From the NCBI GenBank assembly GCA_018697195.1, contig CM031878.1, positions 9,879,351 to 9,943,350 on the forward strand: DNA of 64,000 nt, in the 5' to 3' direction. This document shows, piece after piece, positions 52,058-61,957 of this stretch. Both the position numbers and the translations under genes were made by a program. Each line of letters opens with the position of its first letter. Positions within the stretch are counted from its first letter, which is position 1. The notes beneath the pieces are model-generated. The model saw only the letters and a list, made by a program, of their open reading frames with translations. It did no database searches and had not been told where the DNA came from. This stretch comes from Certhia americana (lineage: Eukaryota > Chordata > Aves > Passeriformes > Certhiidae).

Positions 52058-52232
52058 GTTACTTACTACTCAAAACTGATTCATGAAGACAACATTCTTT
52101 TGTGGAACTGGACATCAGATATGCCTTTGGAGTGCACATCACACTATGTGAAAATTCGCTGTTACATTAATGCAACACAGTTTGTTGGCCCCAAGGGTTG
52201 GAGTGACTGGAGCCCAGCAGAAGTGATCCCTG
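52058..52232 (+). CDS. LIFR: LIFR exon 6, end of D2 with first WSXWS box (residues 171-229)
   Basis: Acceptor 'aaactttgcag' at 52057 and donor CCTG|GTATGT at 52233; phase 0 in, phase 1 out. It carries Trp-Ser-Asp-Trp-Ser at 218-222, the class I cytokine-receptor signature closing module 1. Cys196 and Cys205 are present; in mammalian LIFR a cysteine of this region bonds to the Ig domain. Sequons are at Asn187 (NWT) and Asn208 (NAT). The motif SDMPLEC is identical to the LIFR stretch I remember. Confidence 0.96.
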
Positions 52233-52514
52233 GTATGTTTGTTCCCTTGCAGCCATGTGGACTTTTATTTCTTTGTAAGAATTAAGCCAAGGTCAGAGGA
52301 AGAGTATTAGGCAGTGATGTGCTGCTGCCTTTGAGACTGTTTTGATTAGAGAAATAACACAATTGCTAGTTAATGAAACCTAGCAAATATTTATTTGTAT
52401 GCATTGGAGTGCTCCTCAGTTACATTTTAGCTGATCAGCACTGTGTTTATGAGCAAATTGTTCATGTGAGGTTTCTTATTTGGTTTTTTGTTTGTTTTCT
52501 TCCTTCTCTTCTAG
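52233..52514 (+). other. LIFR: LIFR intron 6
   Basis: A short 282-base intron ending in a good pyrimidine tract (tttcttccttctcttctag). The intron and exon 7 share a continuous open frame from 52373, so intron retention would not be stopped immediately from that point. Confidence 0.85.
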
Positions 52515-52781
52515 GAAAAGATACTGAGCCTGGTGGAAGTGGAGTGTTTCCTCTGGACCCTGTGGTGGCAGTAGGCTCAGATCTGACATTTTGTTGTGTC
52601 CATGAAGAAGATCAGCACATAACAAATATGACTTATGGATCAAAATCCTACACAATGATGCAACTGAGCAGTCGAAGCCATGCCATCAGAGTGCTAAATG
52701 CCAGTGTTTCAAATAGCAGCGGGACAAATGTAGTATGCAGACTCGAAAATGGGTTGGAAGGAAGTGTCGTGTTTGTAGGGT
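52515..52781 (+). CDS. LIFR: LIFR exon 7, Ig-like domain D3 (residues 230-318)
   Basis: Acceptor 'cttctcttctag' at 52514 and donor GGGT|GTATGT at 52782; phase 1 at both ends, so the Ig domain is one symmetrical exon. It encodes the Ig-like domain that contributes most of the LIF-binding surface in mammals. Landmarks are VVAVGSDLTFCCV (paired Cys255-Cys256), Cys303 in the F-strand position (TNVVC), and VVFVGY at the end. Sequons are at Asn266, Asn290 and Asn295. As remembered, human LIFR has Phe instead of Cys303 but a Cys near Asn266, so the cysteine layout differs. Confidence 0.95.
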
Positions 52782-54876
52782 GTATGTATCATGTTTACTA
52801 ACCTTAGGAAAATCAAAATTGTTTTGAGACTCTTAGGGTTCTGCTAGGAAAAAAAATGCCATTGTGTATTTTTCTGTTCTGGCCTTTGGTTTTAAAGTTG
52901 AACTGGGGATTGTACTTGTTTGATTTCACTGTGGAAAGGCCAGCTCATGGAGGAGACACCAAGTCAGGAACAATGAGAAGGTACCTGTGTAAGCCCTCTT
53001 TAGAACCTGGCCCACTGCTTCTTTCATTGGTCTCTTACTGTAAGGTAATTTTTCATGATCTGGAATGCCAAGTAGTTTATTGCCATATGAATATTCAACC
53101 CCTGTCTCTACCAGTCTCTATCAGTTTAGGTTTACATCTGTTCTAGTACAGTCCATGACCAGGTGAGAGTAAGAGAAAGAATTGTAAGTGCAAACATTCA
53201 TTTACCAATCAGTCAAGTGAAGACAACAGTTAAACTTGCAAAGGAAACTAGGCGGTAATTCCTCTTTACTGGGCATTCTTCTCATAAAGCATGTTTTAGT
53301 ATTTTCTTTAAAGATGCTGACTCACTGTGTATCTTCTGTGTAACCATGCAAGGCTCAGATATATGTTCCAGAAACAGATACCTATTAAATGACTTATTGT
53401 TCCTCATTCTTCTTCCCCATAATTGGTCACTTTAAAGCTTGTGTATTTTTTTCCTCACCAGGAATTTGAGAGTTATCATCTTCCAGTAGCTGGTCATTAG
53501 CATCCCATTCCCCATTACAAATGCCTGCCTTTAAACTTAAGGTCCGTGGGGTTTAGGAAAAAGACAGGAGAAACTGAAATCATATTGAAAGTGTGTTCTG
53601 ATCTCCAGCCTGTCCATCCTGTCATTGACTTGGTCTGTTAAGTGTGCACTAGGAAATGCAGAACAGAATTCAGCCTTTTATGACTCCTCAGTGATATACC
53701 ATTTTTACATTATTTGTGCAGAATTTGCTTTTGTGGGAAAATCTTCTGGGTAAATAATTCAATGATTCAAGAATGAAAGCTGTGACAATTCCATAGGTTT
53801 TTCCTTCACATTTTTTTAAAACAGATGGGATGCAGTGTTTCTTATCAGTGTTTCTTCTTATAGTACCTACTTAGTGGGGGTAGGTCTTGTTATGGTTCTC
53901 TTGCTAGTGAATGGAAGAAAAGGTGAAGGAAGTAAATATATATACACAACCCTTTGGTTAAGCCTAGGTCTAGCAAAACAGGTGTTCTTTTCTGTCTCAC
54001 TGCTCATAATCAGAACCAAGCCTGCCACTGTTGCCCTGTTTGTTAGTTCCCCTTCTCTAGGGCAGAGAGAAGGCAATATATCTCTGAGTGGATACTGTTG
54101 CTCTACCTTTGGCACACACCTTTCCAGTTTCATACACCTCAAGTGTACAGAATCTGAAATAAGTGCTCTGCCTAGTCTCACGCTGGCATGGTTACCCTCT
54201 ATGTTGGGAGCACTCTCCATCTTTTACAGCAAGACAGTCAATGCTGCTCTAGTGTGGGAACAAAGAACAAGACTTAAAAGATAAAAATGGACACTTCACA
54301 TGGACAAGCCATGGTGAATAGAATGAGCCATTCAGGGCTTGCTTTAATTTTCAGATTCAGTGTGGAATTCATGCTAAAGGGACCATTTCCTTAACACGAC
54401 TTGTTTGGAAAATTCAAAGCAGTGGTGGGGCTGGCATGTTAGAAAATGTGACGCACAGCCAACAGCATTCCTGCATTGCTCAGTGGCTGAACTGATGCTC
54501 AGAATTTCAGAAAACTCTTGGCAGAGTTACAGTGAAAGACTTACAGGTCAGAGCCTGAAGCTTGTGAATATGTTTGCATCTGATTTGCCAGATTACCAGC
54601 CCACTTAGAATTCTAGAGTCGAGTGTTAGTCATATGGGGCTGATGATTATCCATGTATTCTATTGTCATTTTTTAAAGTACATTATTTCTGTGGTTGGGG
54701 TGTAGCTATTGCCATGTATTTTTGAAGCACACAATCTAGACCCAGCAAAACAAAACAGCGATGCTTTCAGTACCAGCAAAATTAAAGAGCAATGCTTTCA
54801 GGAAGCCAGTAACTCAAACTTCATACTAGGATGGAAAATCATCAGCTAACTGTTTTGGTTTCCTTTTATGCTACAG
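52782..54876 (+). other. LIFR: LIFR intron 7
   Basis: 2,095 bases without a recognised repeat. A good-looking cryptic acceptor (ttttttaaaacag, ending 53824) precedes a 149-codon open frame (53835-54284), but the frame does not match the phase of exon 7. From exon 7 this acceptor would add 17 residues, counting the split codon, and then a TAG. Confidence 0.7.
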
Positions 54877-55006
54877 ATGCCCCTGATATTCCCCAAAACC
54901 TCAGCTGTGAAACATCCAACTTCATGATGATAAAATGCACCTGGAAACCAGGCAGGCCCAGTGGACTATATGGAAAACGAAGAACAAAGTACAGTTTATT
55001 TGAAAG
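54877..55006 (+). CDS. LIFR: LIFR exon 8, first half of domain D4 (residues 319-360)
   Basis: Acceptor 'tttatgctacag' at 54876 and donor GAAAG|GTAAAA at 55007, a weaker donor lacking G at +5; phase 1 in, phase 2 out. It begins the second cytokine-binding module. PQNLSCET followed by IKCTW gives the Cys328-Cys338 pair and the Cys-x-Trp motif. This mirrors the LIFR sequence PQQLNCET...IICSW as remembered. Sequon at Asn325. Confidence 0.95.
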
Positions 55007-56782
55007 GTAAAATTAATCAGCACTCCCCAGAGTAAAAGGATACAACTGGAATACGTCCATTGCTACCTGGGATTTACTGCACCATACTTACTTAAACGTG
55101 ATAGCTTAGAGTCTAAAATACTTTCCAAGAGTTTCAGGAAGTTGTACCTAAACTAAATTTGGAAAACCCTTGTCTAGCCCTGCAAAATTCCAATGGAATT
55201 TAAGGATGACTTTTCCCAAAGGTTTATACCCTTATGAACCCGCAATCAGATAAAGGGCTTAGTGTATCAGACTGCTGCCAACATGTAGACAAGGCCAGTG
55301 TGGAAATACTGGGAGATGGTTGGAGTCAATCACTAATTTTTAATTTTTATATTTAAAACCAGGGTCAGATCATGTTAGATATTTACTGAGCTTCTGCTAA
55401 GCAGGGTGACAATTGTAAGACAGGTTGTGGGGTACTTCCCAAGTGCCACTAGAGAAAATAGTTAGCCCCCATCTGTTCTCCTGCTGTTAAGAATTAGAGC
55501 AAGCAGAGTATATGTTACCCATATAATATTGAAAAGGACAAATAAGACTGGTTTCATCCACAAGAAGCAGTCAACCAATGTCCTACTACATTGTCTTTAA
55601 GGCCAGGCCATGTAAAGCCTTAAAAAAGAAGAAACATTGGAATTGCAAATGCACTTGCAAAGTGCAACCACTTCCTTAGTGGTTCTGCTTAGAAGCTAGT
55701 GAGGAGTTAACAAAATTCCCATGGAGAGAGAAGGCTCTTGTGTCATTCCAAAGGAGCAGTCAGGGAAAGAAGCCAGGAGAGGCCTGAGTCACACAAAATG
55801 ATGAGAAATGGAGTCTCACGGTGGCTTAGAAGCATGCTAAAGGCAATGAGGTTTGGGTTACAGTCACAGATGTCATCTAGAGTGCCAGTGCTAAAAGAGC
55901 CACTGGGTAGGGTACAAAGAGATGGACAAAACAGGACACATATTCACAGGAGAGGATCTTTAGTCACTGACTGCCCATATTCATCTTATTAGTAAGAACA
56001 TTGTCCAGTCTTGTTTTGCTCAGCGCAAATCTGTGAGATTAATGTGATGCATTTTGGAATAAATACTCTCATCATTGTCAGCCCACACTGAACTATTGAA
56101 ATACAGCATGGTGTGGAGGGAGCTCTGAGCTCAGCTAGAACATAACAAAAATTCCTGAAAGAAGTAGTTAAACTTGTGCTACTGAATGAGAGGCTTACAC
56201 AGATTGAAATTAATATATGTACATACATACAGATACACAATTTAGATTTTATCCCTAAAGATGCACCACTGTTATTGTCTCTTATCAAACTGCCTCTCCT
56301 ACTTTTGATTAAAAGACAACTGGGACTAGTGGATGTATTCCAGATAACAAATCTTAGTTCATATTTGACAGGGCTTATAGAAGGACAATGTGAAGCATCT
56401 CACTATTCAGAAAGCAATTAAGAAAATTCTTTAAATGCAAATGTATGGTGATCTGAACAAAGATACTTTAAATCAGAATCTTAACTGTGACTTGTGAGGT
56501 GGTTTTACAGGACCTACCTGTTTTCCAGGCCTTTGAGAAGTGAGAGAATGGAAATGTTAGGCTAGTGGAAGAGGAGAGTTTCACATGAGAACAGGGCAAG
56601 TCATGACTGATGCCACTTTAACCTGTGTTGTGGTGTTAGATATGCCTCTGCAATCAGATCATTCTGTAAAGTGTGTGAACTGTACCCATCATTCTCTACC
56701 ATGTTTTCAGTCTAGACTTCTGACTGTTGCCAGGAATTAACTTACTCAAAAATTAAGCTTTTCCCTCCTCTTTACTTTGTAG
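55007..56782 (+). other. LIFR: LIFR intron 8
   Basis: 1,776 bases. Contains the possible ancient repeat at 55595-55960; otherwise unremarkable. Confidence 0.7.
55595..55960. repeat. possible ancient interspersed repeat, family unassigned
   Basis: Contains 'aggccaggccatgtaaagccttaaa' and downstream purine-rich phrases that resemble an old amniote repeat; a related phrase is at 7680. Similarity was judged by eye only and boundaries are rough. Confidence 0.2.
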
Positions 56783-56946
56783 AACATCTGGTAAAAATGT
56801 TTCATGCGAAGTTAATGAAGTGAACAGAGATCATTTCTGTGGCTTTCCAGTACTGCCTGATCAAAAAACCTATGATTTCATATTAGGTGTCTCCAATCCT
56901 ATCGGGCAAGCACAGTCATCTCTTTTGGTTGATATAACTCAAAGAG
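56783..56946 (+). CDS. LIFR: LIFR exon 9, second half of domain D4 (residues 361-415)
   Basis: Acceptor 'tttactttgtag' at 56782 and donor AGAG|GTAAGT at 56947; phase 2 in, phase 1 out. It completes the first fibronectin III fold of module 2, ending in the LIFR-like sequence NPIGQAQSSLLVDIT (human, as remembered: NPLGRSQSTILVNIT). Cys369 and Cys380 would form the canonical second disulfide of the fold; I do not recall cysteines at these positions in human LIFR. Sequon at Asn366. The phase-1 end is compatible both with exon 10 and with the candidate alternative terminal exon at 58386. Confidence 0.95.
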
Positions 56947-57236
56947 GTAAGTCTTACGATTTCCAAAGGGAAAAAGATGTTTCCTACATGCTGTTCATTA
57001 GTTATGGGTTTGAAGAGCTCTGACGTGGCATACTTCTCATTATTTTCCTTAATTGTCACCATATTATTGCCAAATTCATTAACTTGTACTTGAAACTGAC
57101 TCAGGGGCATGTTGTGAGGCAATGATGAACTGTACAGGGAGATGCCAGCTCTCGGCAGCAGTGCTGCCATGCTGGACACATTGCTGTGTGATAAATGCTA
57201 ATATGCAATATAATTATTACCCTGCTGCTGTTTATC

Positions 57237-57430
57237 ATGGAATCCCAGAGTGACTGGGGTTGACAGGGACCTTAAGGATGCTCATTTAGTTCCACACAGC
57301 ACATACACTTCCCCTGCCCCACCTCCTGCCATGAAGATGCATGCCATGCACTGGAACAGGGGCCTATCCAACCCTGTCTTGAGCACTGCCAGGGATGAGG
57401 CATCCACAACTTCTCTGGGCAAGTTAATGT
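57237..57430 (-). repeat. CR1 LINE 3'-end fragment in LIFR intron 9
   Basis: Read on the + strand it shows the reverse-complement CR1 3' end: 'ggaatcccagagtgac.ggggttgacagggaccttaaggatgctcat', then 'gcactggaacaggggcctatccaaccctgtcttgagcactgccagggatgaggcatccacaacttctctgggcaa' in pieces of that order. The 3' terminus is at the left, so the element is on the - strand. Only the last 200 bases or so are present. Phrases differ from the intron 3 copy, indicating another subfamily. Confidence 0.9.
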
Positions 57431-58385
57431 TTTGCTTCATATTCTGTTGCACATCAACAATTAAAATTTAGGTGTAACTTTATGAATGTGTATGTAAATG
57501 ACTCTGTATTTCAGTGTCTGCTTGTAGGGCAAAATATTACAGTTTTACAGCAGCAGGATTTGGAGCATAAAAAACATAACATGAAAAGACAGAAGGTAAT
57601 ATTAGGACTATTGCATGCTATTGGTAATAGCCATGATCATCTCCTCTTAGGGTTTGAAGAAAGAAGTAACTTCTCTCATTGGACCTTCAGTTTAAAAAAG
57701 CAAAGAAAAATCATCACCTCTCTACCACTGCCTTTGCTGCCCTTTTCTCCTGATAGCTGAGGTTTCAGGGATTCCTATTGGTTACAGTATTCTGCTGTTC
57801 TCCAAAAAACTGAATTAAATATGAGGATAGTGCATTTTTTTTGCCCAGGTCCCACTTCAACTAGCCTGAGATTAGAATTGTCAGAGTAAATTGACAGAGT
57901 TGAGAAAAGTATAATTTGTTTCTGTTAATTATGAACTGGGCAGTTTCACACCTGGTTGATATGCTACTGTCTCCTGTTTGTTTCCTTTTCTTTCTTTCCT
58001 GCACTGTCCACTTAATTCCCAAAGCACAGTACATATTTCCTTAAAGTATCTGAACCAAATCAAACAGTAGATATTTTTTTCTCTGATAGCTGTGCATGTT
58101 AGTGCTGAATATTATTGAAAAATTCTGTGGAAGGGGTTTTGGGGTGGGGTCATTTAGGAGTCTTCCTTTACCCTGGTCTGCAGATTTTAAGTCCTAACTT
58201 AAAAAGTTCACAGAAGTCGAGCAAAGTTGAGTAAATTTCATCCATTGCTTGTAGTCATCTGAAATAGCTGATGCTTCACGTTTTTGATAAAATCAATAGG
58301 AGGAAAAATGTTCTTCTGTGTCTCAATTCCTTATCATGGGTTCAGTATACTCAGTCTTAAGTAAATCTGTTTCCATGTTTGATAG

Positions 58386-58483
58386 CTGAGAAGAAAGTCA
58401 AGAGACTGCTTTCCCAGCACCAGTTTTCCCGGCTGCTGATTGGAACACTTATCCTTCTGATTCTCTCTGATCTTCTAAAATAA
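58386..58483 (+). CDS. candidate alternative terminal exon of LIFR with hydrophobic tail
   Basis: A possible acceptor 'ctgtttccatgtttgatag' ends at 58385. Joined to exon 9 in phase 1, it reads 32 residues and stops at TAA 58481-58483. The tail starts with a charged AEKKVKR segment and ends in a leucine/isoleucine-rich stretch (LLIGTLILLILSDLLK), which could be a membrane or GPI-type attachment signal. ATTAAA at 58842-58847 followed by GT-rich sequence (58857-58914) could serve as polyadenylation site. Predicted product: domains D1-D4 without the second WSXWS box, transmembrane segment or cytoplasmic tail. A 40-codon open frame can arise by chance, so this remains a candidate. Confidence 0.25.
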
Positions 58484-58547
58484 GATTTTTCTGAACTAAA
58501 ATGTGGTTTTTTTCTTATAACTGAAGGTTCTTTCTTTCTTTTTTAAG

Positions 58548-58693
58548 TTCATCCAAAAACCCCAGAAAAGTTAACTGTTATTGGGAATAACTCTACAAGC
58601 ATCCAACTGCGTTGGTTTATAAATGGCAGCTTTGCTGAAATCAGGCTTCTGTGTCAAATTGAAATAAGCAGTAGTCACTCTGAGAGAAAACTG
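58548..58693 (+). CDS. LIFR: LIFR exon 10, first half of domain D5 (residues 416-464)
   Basis: Acceptor 'tttctttcttttttaag' at 58547 and donor AACTG|GTAAGC at 58694; phase 1 in, phase 0 out. It starts the second fibronectin III fold of module 2. HPKTPEKLTV aligns with HPHTPTSFKV in human LIFR as remembered, and LLCQIEI with FLCEIEI. Cys451 should pair with Cys496 of exon 11. Sequons at Asn429, Asn430 (overlapping NNST) and Asn441. Confidence 0.94.
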
Positions 58694-61162
58694 GTAAGCA
58701 TTGCTTTTAAAAGATGACTTATTTTTTGAAATGCTGATCTTTTTCACTGAAATAATCACATTTCAAATTCTTTTCTCACTAAGAGCTGCATTCTGATGAT
58801 CCTATTAAATCATTAATGTAGTAATGAGTAGAAGATCGTTTATTAAAATCATAAGGGTTTGTGCTCATCTCTGTTATTTCCTGTTTTGGTTGGTTGGTTG
58901 GTCAGTTGGTTGGGTATTTTTTGTTTTGAGCACTAGAGAAAAGTCAAACTACATACCACGTTATTTGATACTTGAAAGGGGTGCATAGTGCTTTATGCTG
59001 ATCTTTTAGGTTAACAGTCCTTGTGCTTTGCCCTTCCCGTTGCAAGCTGTATTAACACACTCTTGTTCCAGGATGCCTTGCTGCCCTGCAGACTTCCACA
59101 CTGGCTTTTTCAGATCTTCAAGTCTGCAGCTGAATTTCTCCCTTTATTTTTTCCCCTCAGAGAACAGTTAATTTGTTTTCTGTCAGCAGTTAACATGCAT
59201 GTGGCCATAATAGGCAGCTGCTAAACCTGCTCATATGTCAGTGATGTAGAGGCAGGATAGGGAAGAATTCTCCCATGGGATGGATCAGTAGGTAAACTCC
59301 AGTGAGGACCTCTGCAGCAGAACAGAAAGTGGTGTTTCTGGATGGGGTTTAGATTTTCAGCCAGTCAGGCTTCCAGCTGCTGCCCGATGCTTTGCCTCAT
59401 GAACTGGAGCTGCATATTTGCTCAGCTGACTGTCAGAGGAGCTTAGGACAGTAATTTAGACACCAACATTAGATGCTGAGAGTAGGTGATGTGAATATAT
59501 CCTCTTCTGTACTGCCTGACTTAACATGGGTGACTTGTCTCACTGGGGAAGCCTAATGAGAAGTGCATTTTCAGCTGGCCTGAGATTTACCCCCAGTTTC
59601 TTTGTGCATGCATGTCTCTGACCATTTCAAGTAGGCACATAGTGAATTCTCTGGTAGGGCTTGGTGCACAGAGCCTGAATTTTTAATTTGAGCACATTAA
59701 TCTCAGAGGCTTCTTTTTGCAATGCTTGTTTGATTTTTAGCAGTATTCTGTTACCCTATGCACTTAGGTGCCAGCTGGGCACAGCTGTTGAGCACAGCCT
59801 TGCATAATGTAAATGAAACCACAGGAATAATGCAGCTAAGACTGAAGATAATTGCTATGTACATGCCTCCAAAATAATAGGGTGTATGCTCCATAAGAGT
59901 ACTTCTTACATACTTTCAAAGTGCTTAATGAGTGCAGAAGCCTTAAGCTTTGATATTTTCTCTGTAACAATATGTGTTAAGTAATATCTGAGATTAGCTA
60001 CTACAAAAGGAACTCAGATATTTTGGAATATGCAGCTCAAAACTTGGGTTATGCACTCGTTTGTGAACCCTGCTACTGCATCAATCATCTGGGATAGTGG
60101 GAGAGGGTTGGGACTTACACTTCTGTAGCAATTTGATTCCCTTCACCTGTATCTGAGCCCTCACCCACAGATATTTTGTATGCAGTAAACAGCTTGGCAG
60201 AAGCTTTTATAGCTTTGTTATATGGTTGCTTAATAAAAAACTCCAGGAGTTTCTTGTCACAAAACTAGCTGTAATATTGTTGTGGGGTTTTACATGGCAT
60301 TTTGAGGATATTTTCAAAAGCATTTCCATCTGTTAAAGGGATTGTTGACTTTTCTAGTATTTTTCAAGTTGTCTGTTGGCTTTAGAAATGCACAATTAGT
60401 TGCATCTTAAAGTCACTTGGAGTCCAGTTTTTGGCAGCTGTGACAGACGTGTTATAATTAGATTCAGTAAAAAATATTCCTAGGCTTAGGGTTTTAGTAA
60501 TTCTGATACTGAAATGCTCTCTAGACTCACGCCACTTTAATAGGAGAATAATCTGGTCCTGTCAACTGAGATCAGCTGGGTGAGACTTGGATACTAGCTT
60601 TTGAAGGAAAAATGAAGGCAGCAGACTGCATGATAAACATGCTGCTCAAACAGACTATCTTTAGTGTACTTCTGTGCACGTCTCAAAGGAAAAGGCCTGT
60701 GTCCCCACAGACTGATGTTCATGTGCTCTGTGCAAGTGTGGGTTCTGAGGTGAAATCCTGGCCTGTCTCATCTGAGCAGTTTCGCTGCCTATGGGAGAGA
60801 GAGGGACTGAATGGAATAGATGGTAAACAACACCTGCTACTGTGTGCAGAGCTTACCTTGTTGAAGAATCATCCATGCTGCCTCTCTTTTTCACACTTAA
60901 CATCTCAAAGACTGCTGCATGCTTCAATTTCTCTCTAAATAGAACTTTATTTTGCTGGATCTCTGAAGTTTTTTTCTTTGTTTAGGGTGACTGCATGGGA
61001 CATTTTCCCCACTATTTTCTTCATAGGGCTTGACTTTGTGCCTTTGGTATTTTGACAGTATTTTGGGGGGACAAAACCCCCCACCTTTTTAGGTGTTGAC
61101 TAGCAGCGTAATCTAGAAGAAAAAATAGATGTATCATGTCAATTTCTGTGAATTTTTAACAG
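58694..61162 (+). other. LIFR: LIFR intron 10
   Basis: 2,469 bases. Near its start is a GGTT-type repeat (58884-58914). No interspersed repeat is recognised. The 108-codon open frame at 60612-60938 resembles nothing I know and is treated as chance. Confidence 0.7.
58884..58914 (+). repeat. GGTT-type microsatellite
   Basis: Repeated GGTT units with one CA interruption, in LIFR intron 10. It could act as a GU-rich downstream element for the ATTAAA at 58842. Confidence 0.75.
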
Positions 61163-61328
61163 CACAATGTCTTCATGCCTGGTCGGAAATCCTCAACTTA
61201 CACTGTTCAGCTGAATGCATTGCATCCTGACACCAAATATCAGCTCAGGGTGCGCTGCTCGGCTGCTGACCATTTCTGGAGGTGGAGTGACTGGAGCAGG
61301 GGAGTGGAACAGACAACATCAGAAGCCC
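61163..61328 (+). CDS. LIFR: LIFR exon 11, end of D5 with second WSXWS box (residues 465-519)
   Basis: Acceptor 'gaatttttaacag' at 61162 and donor GCCC|GTAAGT at 61329; phase 0 in, phase 1 out. It carries the second Trp-Ser-Asp-Trp-Ser box at 505-509, preceded by FWR, and Cys496. In human LIFR, as remembered, the corresponding box is WSKWS, so the avian form is nearer the family consensus. The stretch LNALHPDTKYQLRVRC is a standard F-strand with the conserved tyrosine. Confidence 0.96.
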
Positions 61329-61479
61329 GTAAGTTCATCTAACTCTTGATGATAAAATGCTGAACTTGTGAAGATACATATTTTAAAATTAGTCATCTAA
61401 AAAAACCTAACTTTTCAATAGATGGTAAATTGTCTACTGTGCAACTGGGAAAAAAAACTACTCTTATTTTTTTATTTAG
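61329..61479 (+). other. LIFR: LIFR intron 11
   Basis: A very short 151-base intron with a T-rich acceptor tract (actcttatttttttatttag). Confidence 0.9.
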
Positions 61480-61550
61480 CCCCTGCAAGAGGACCAGATG
61501 TCTGGAGAGAGAGAAGTTCTTCTGGTGAAAGCATAATAGTCTTCTGGAAG
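61480..61550 (+). CDS. LIFR: LIFR exon 12, first part of domain D6 (residues 520-543)
   Basis: Acceptor 'ttttttatttag' at 61479 and donor GGAAG|GTAGAT at 61551; phase 1 in, phase 0 out. It encodes the start of the first membrane-proximal fibronectin III domain. ARGPDVWRERSS...VFWK aligns directly with SKGPDTWREWSS...IYWK of human LIFR as remembered, fixing both borders. The donor is poor at +4 to +6 (G, A, T instead of A, G, T). Reading continues open for 37 codons into the intron, to TAA at 61659-61661. Confidence 0.93.
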
Positions 61551-61957
61551 GTAGATAGAACACATAAAATATTATGTAATGTAACTGTGCAAAAAACTAT
61601 TTGCTTACACATTTATAAACCAGTAAAGTTTATAGTCAGTAAACCAGACTGCTTTTCTTAACTTTTATAAACCATCCATTGAGACAAATATTTTTCCCCA
61701 AATAAGAATGTTATTAAAGTTTTATAATTTAAACATTGCTTTGAAAAGCATTTCACATGAAGAATTAAATGTTTTATACATCTCAGTTGAAAATTAAAAA
61801 CTTACATGTTAATTCTCAAAGTCACACTTGAGTTACTTTTTTGCCTTATAGTCTTTTACAGTCATCAGACTAGATCAGGAACAGTAAATTCATATTGTCC
61901 TATGTCTTCTTGTGTATATTGCATTTTGGTTTTAATACACTCTTTGTCTGTTCATAG
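61551..61957 (+). other. LIFR: LIFR intron 12
   Basis: 407 bases with a weak donor and a standard acceptor (ctttgtctgttcatag). If retained, the protein gains 36 residues and stops. An ATTAAA occurs near 61713. Confidence 0.8.

Larger units (their letters stand above)
56947..58547 (+). other. LIFR: LIFR intron 9
   Basis: 1,601 bases. Contains the CR1 fragment at 57237-57430 and a candidate alternative terminal exon beginning at 58386. Confidence 0.75.

Noticed and set aside
53835..54284. 149-codon hydrophobic open frame in LIFR intron 7 behind a good acceptor
   Set aside because: It begins at GTG rather than ATG, and its frame needs phase 2 entry whereas exon 7 leaves in phase 1. The correct phase stops after 17 residues.
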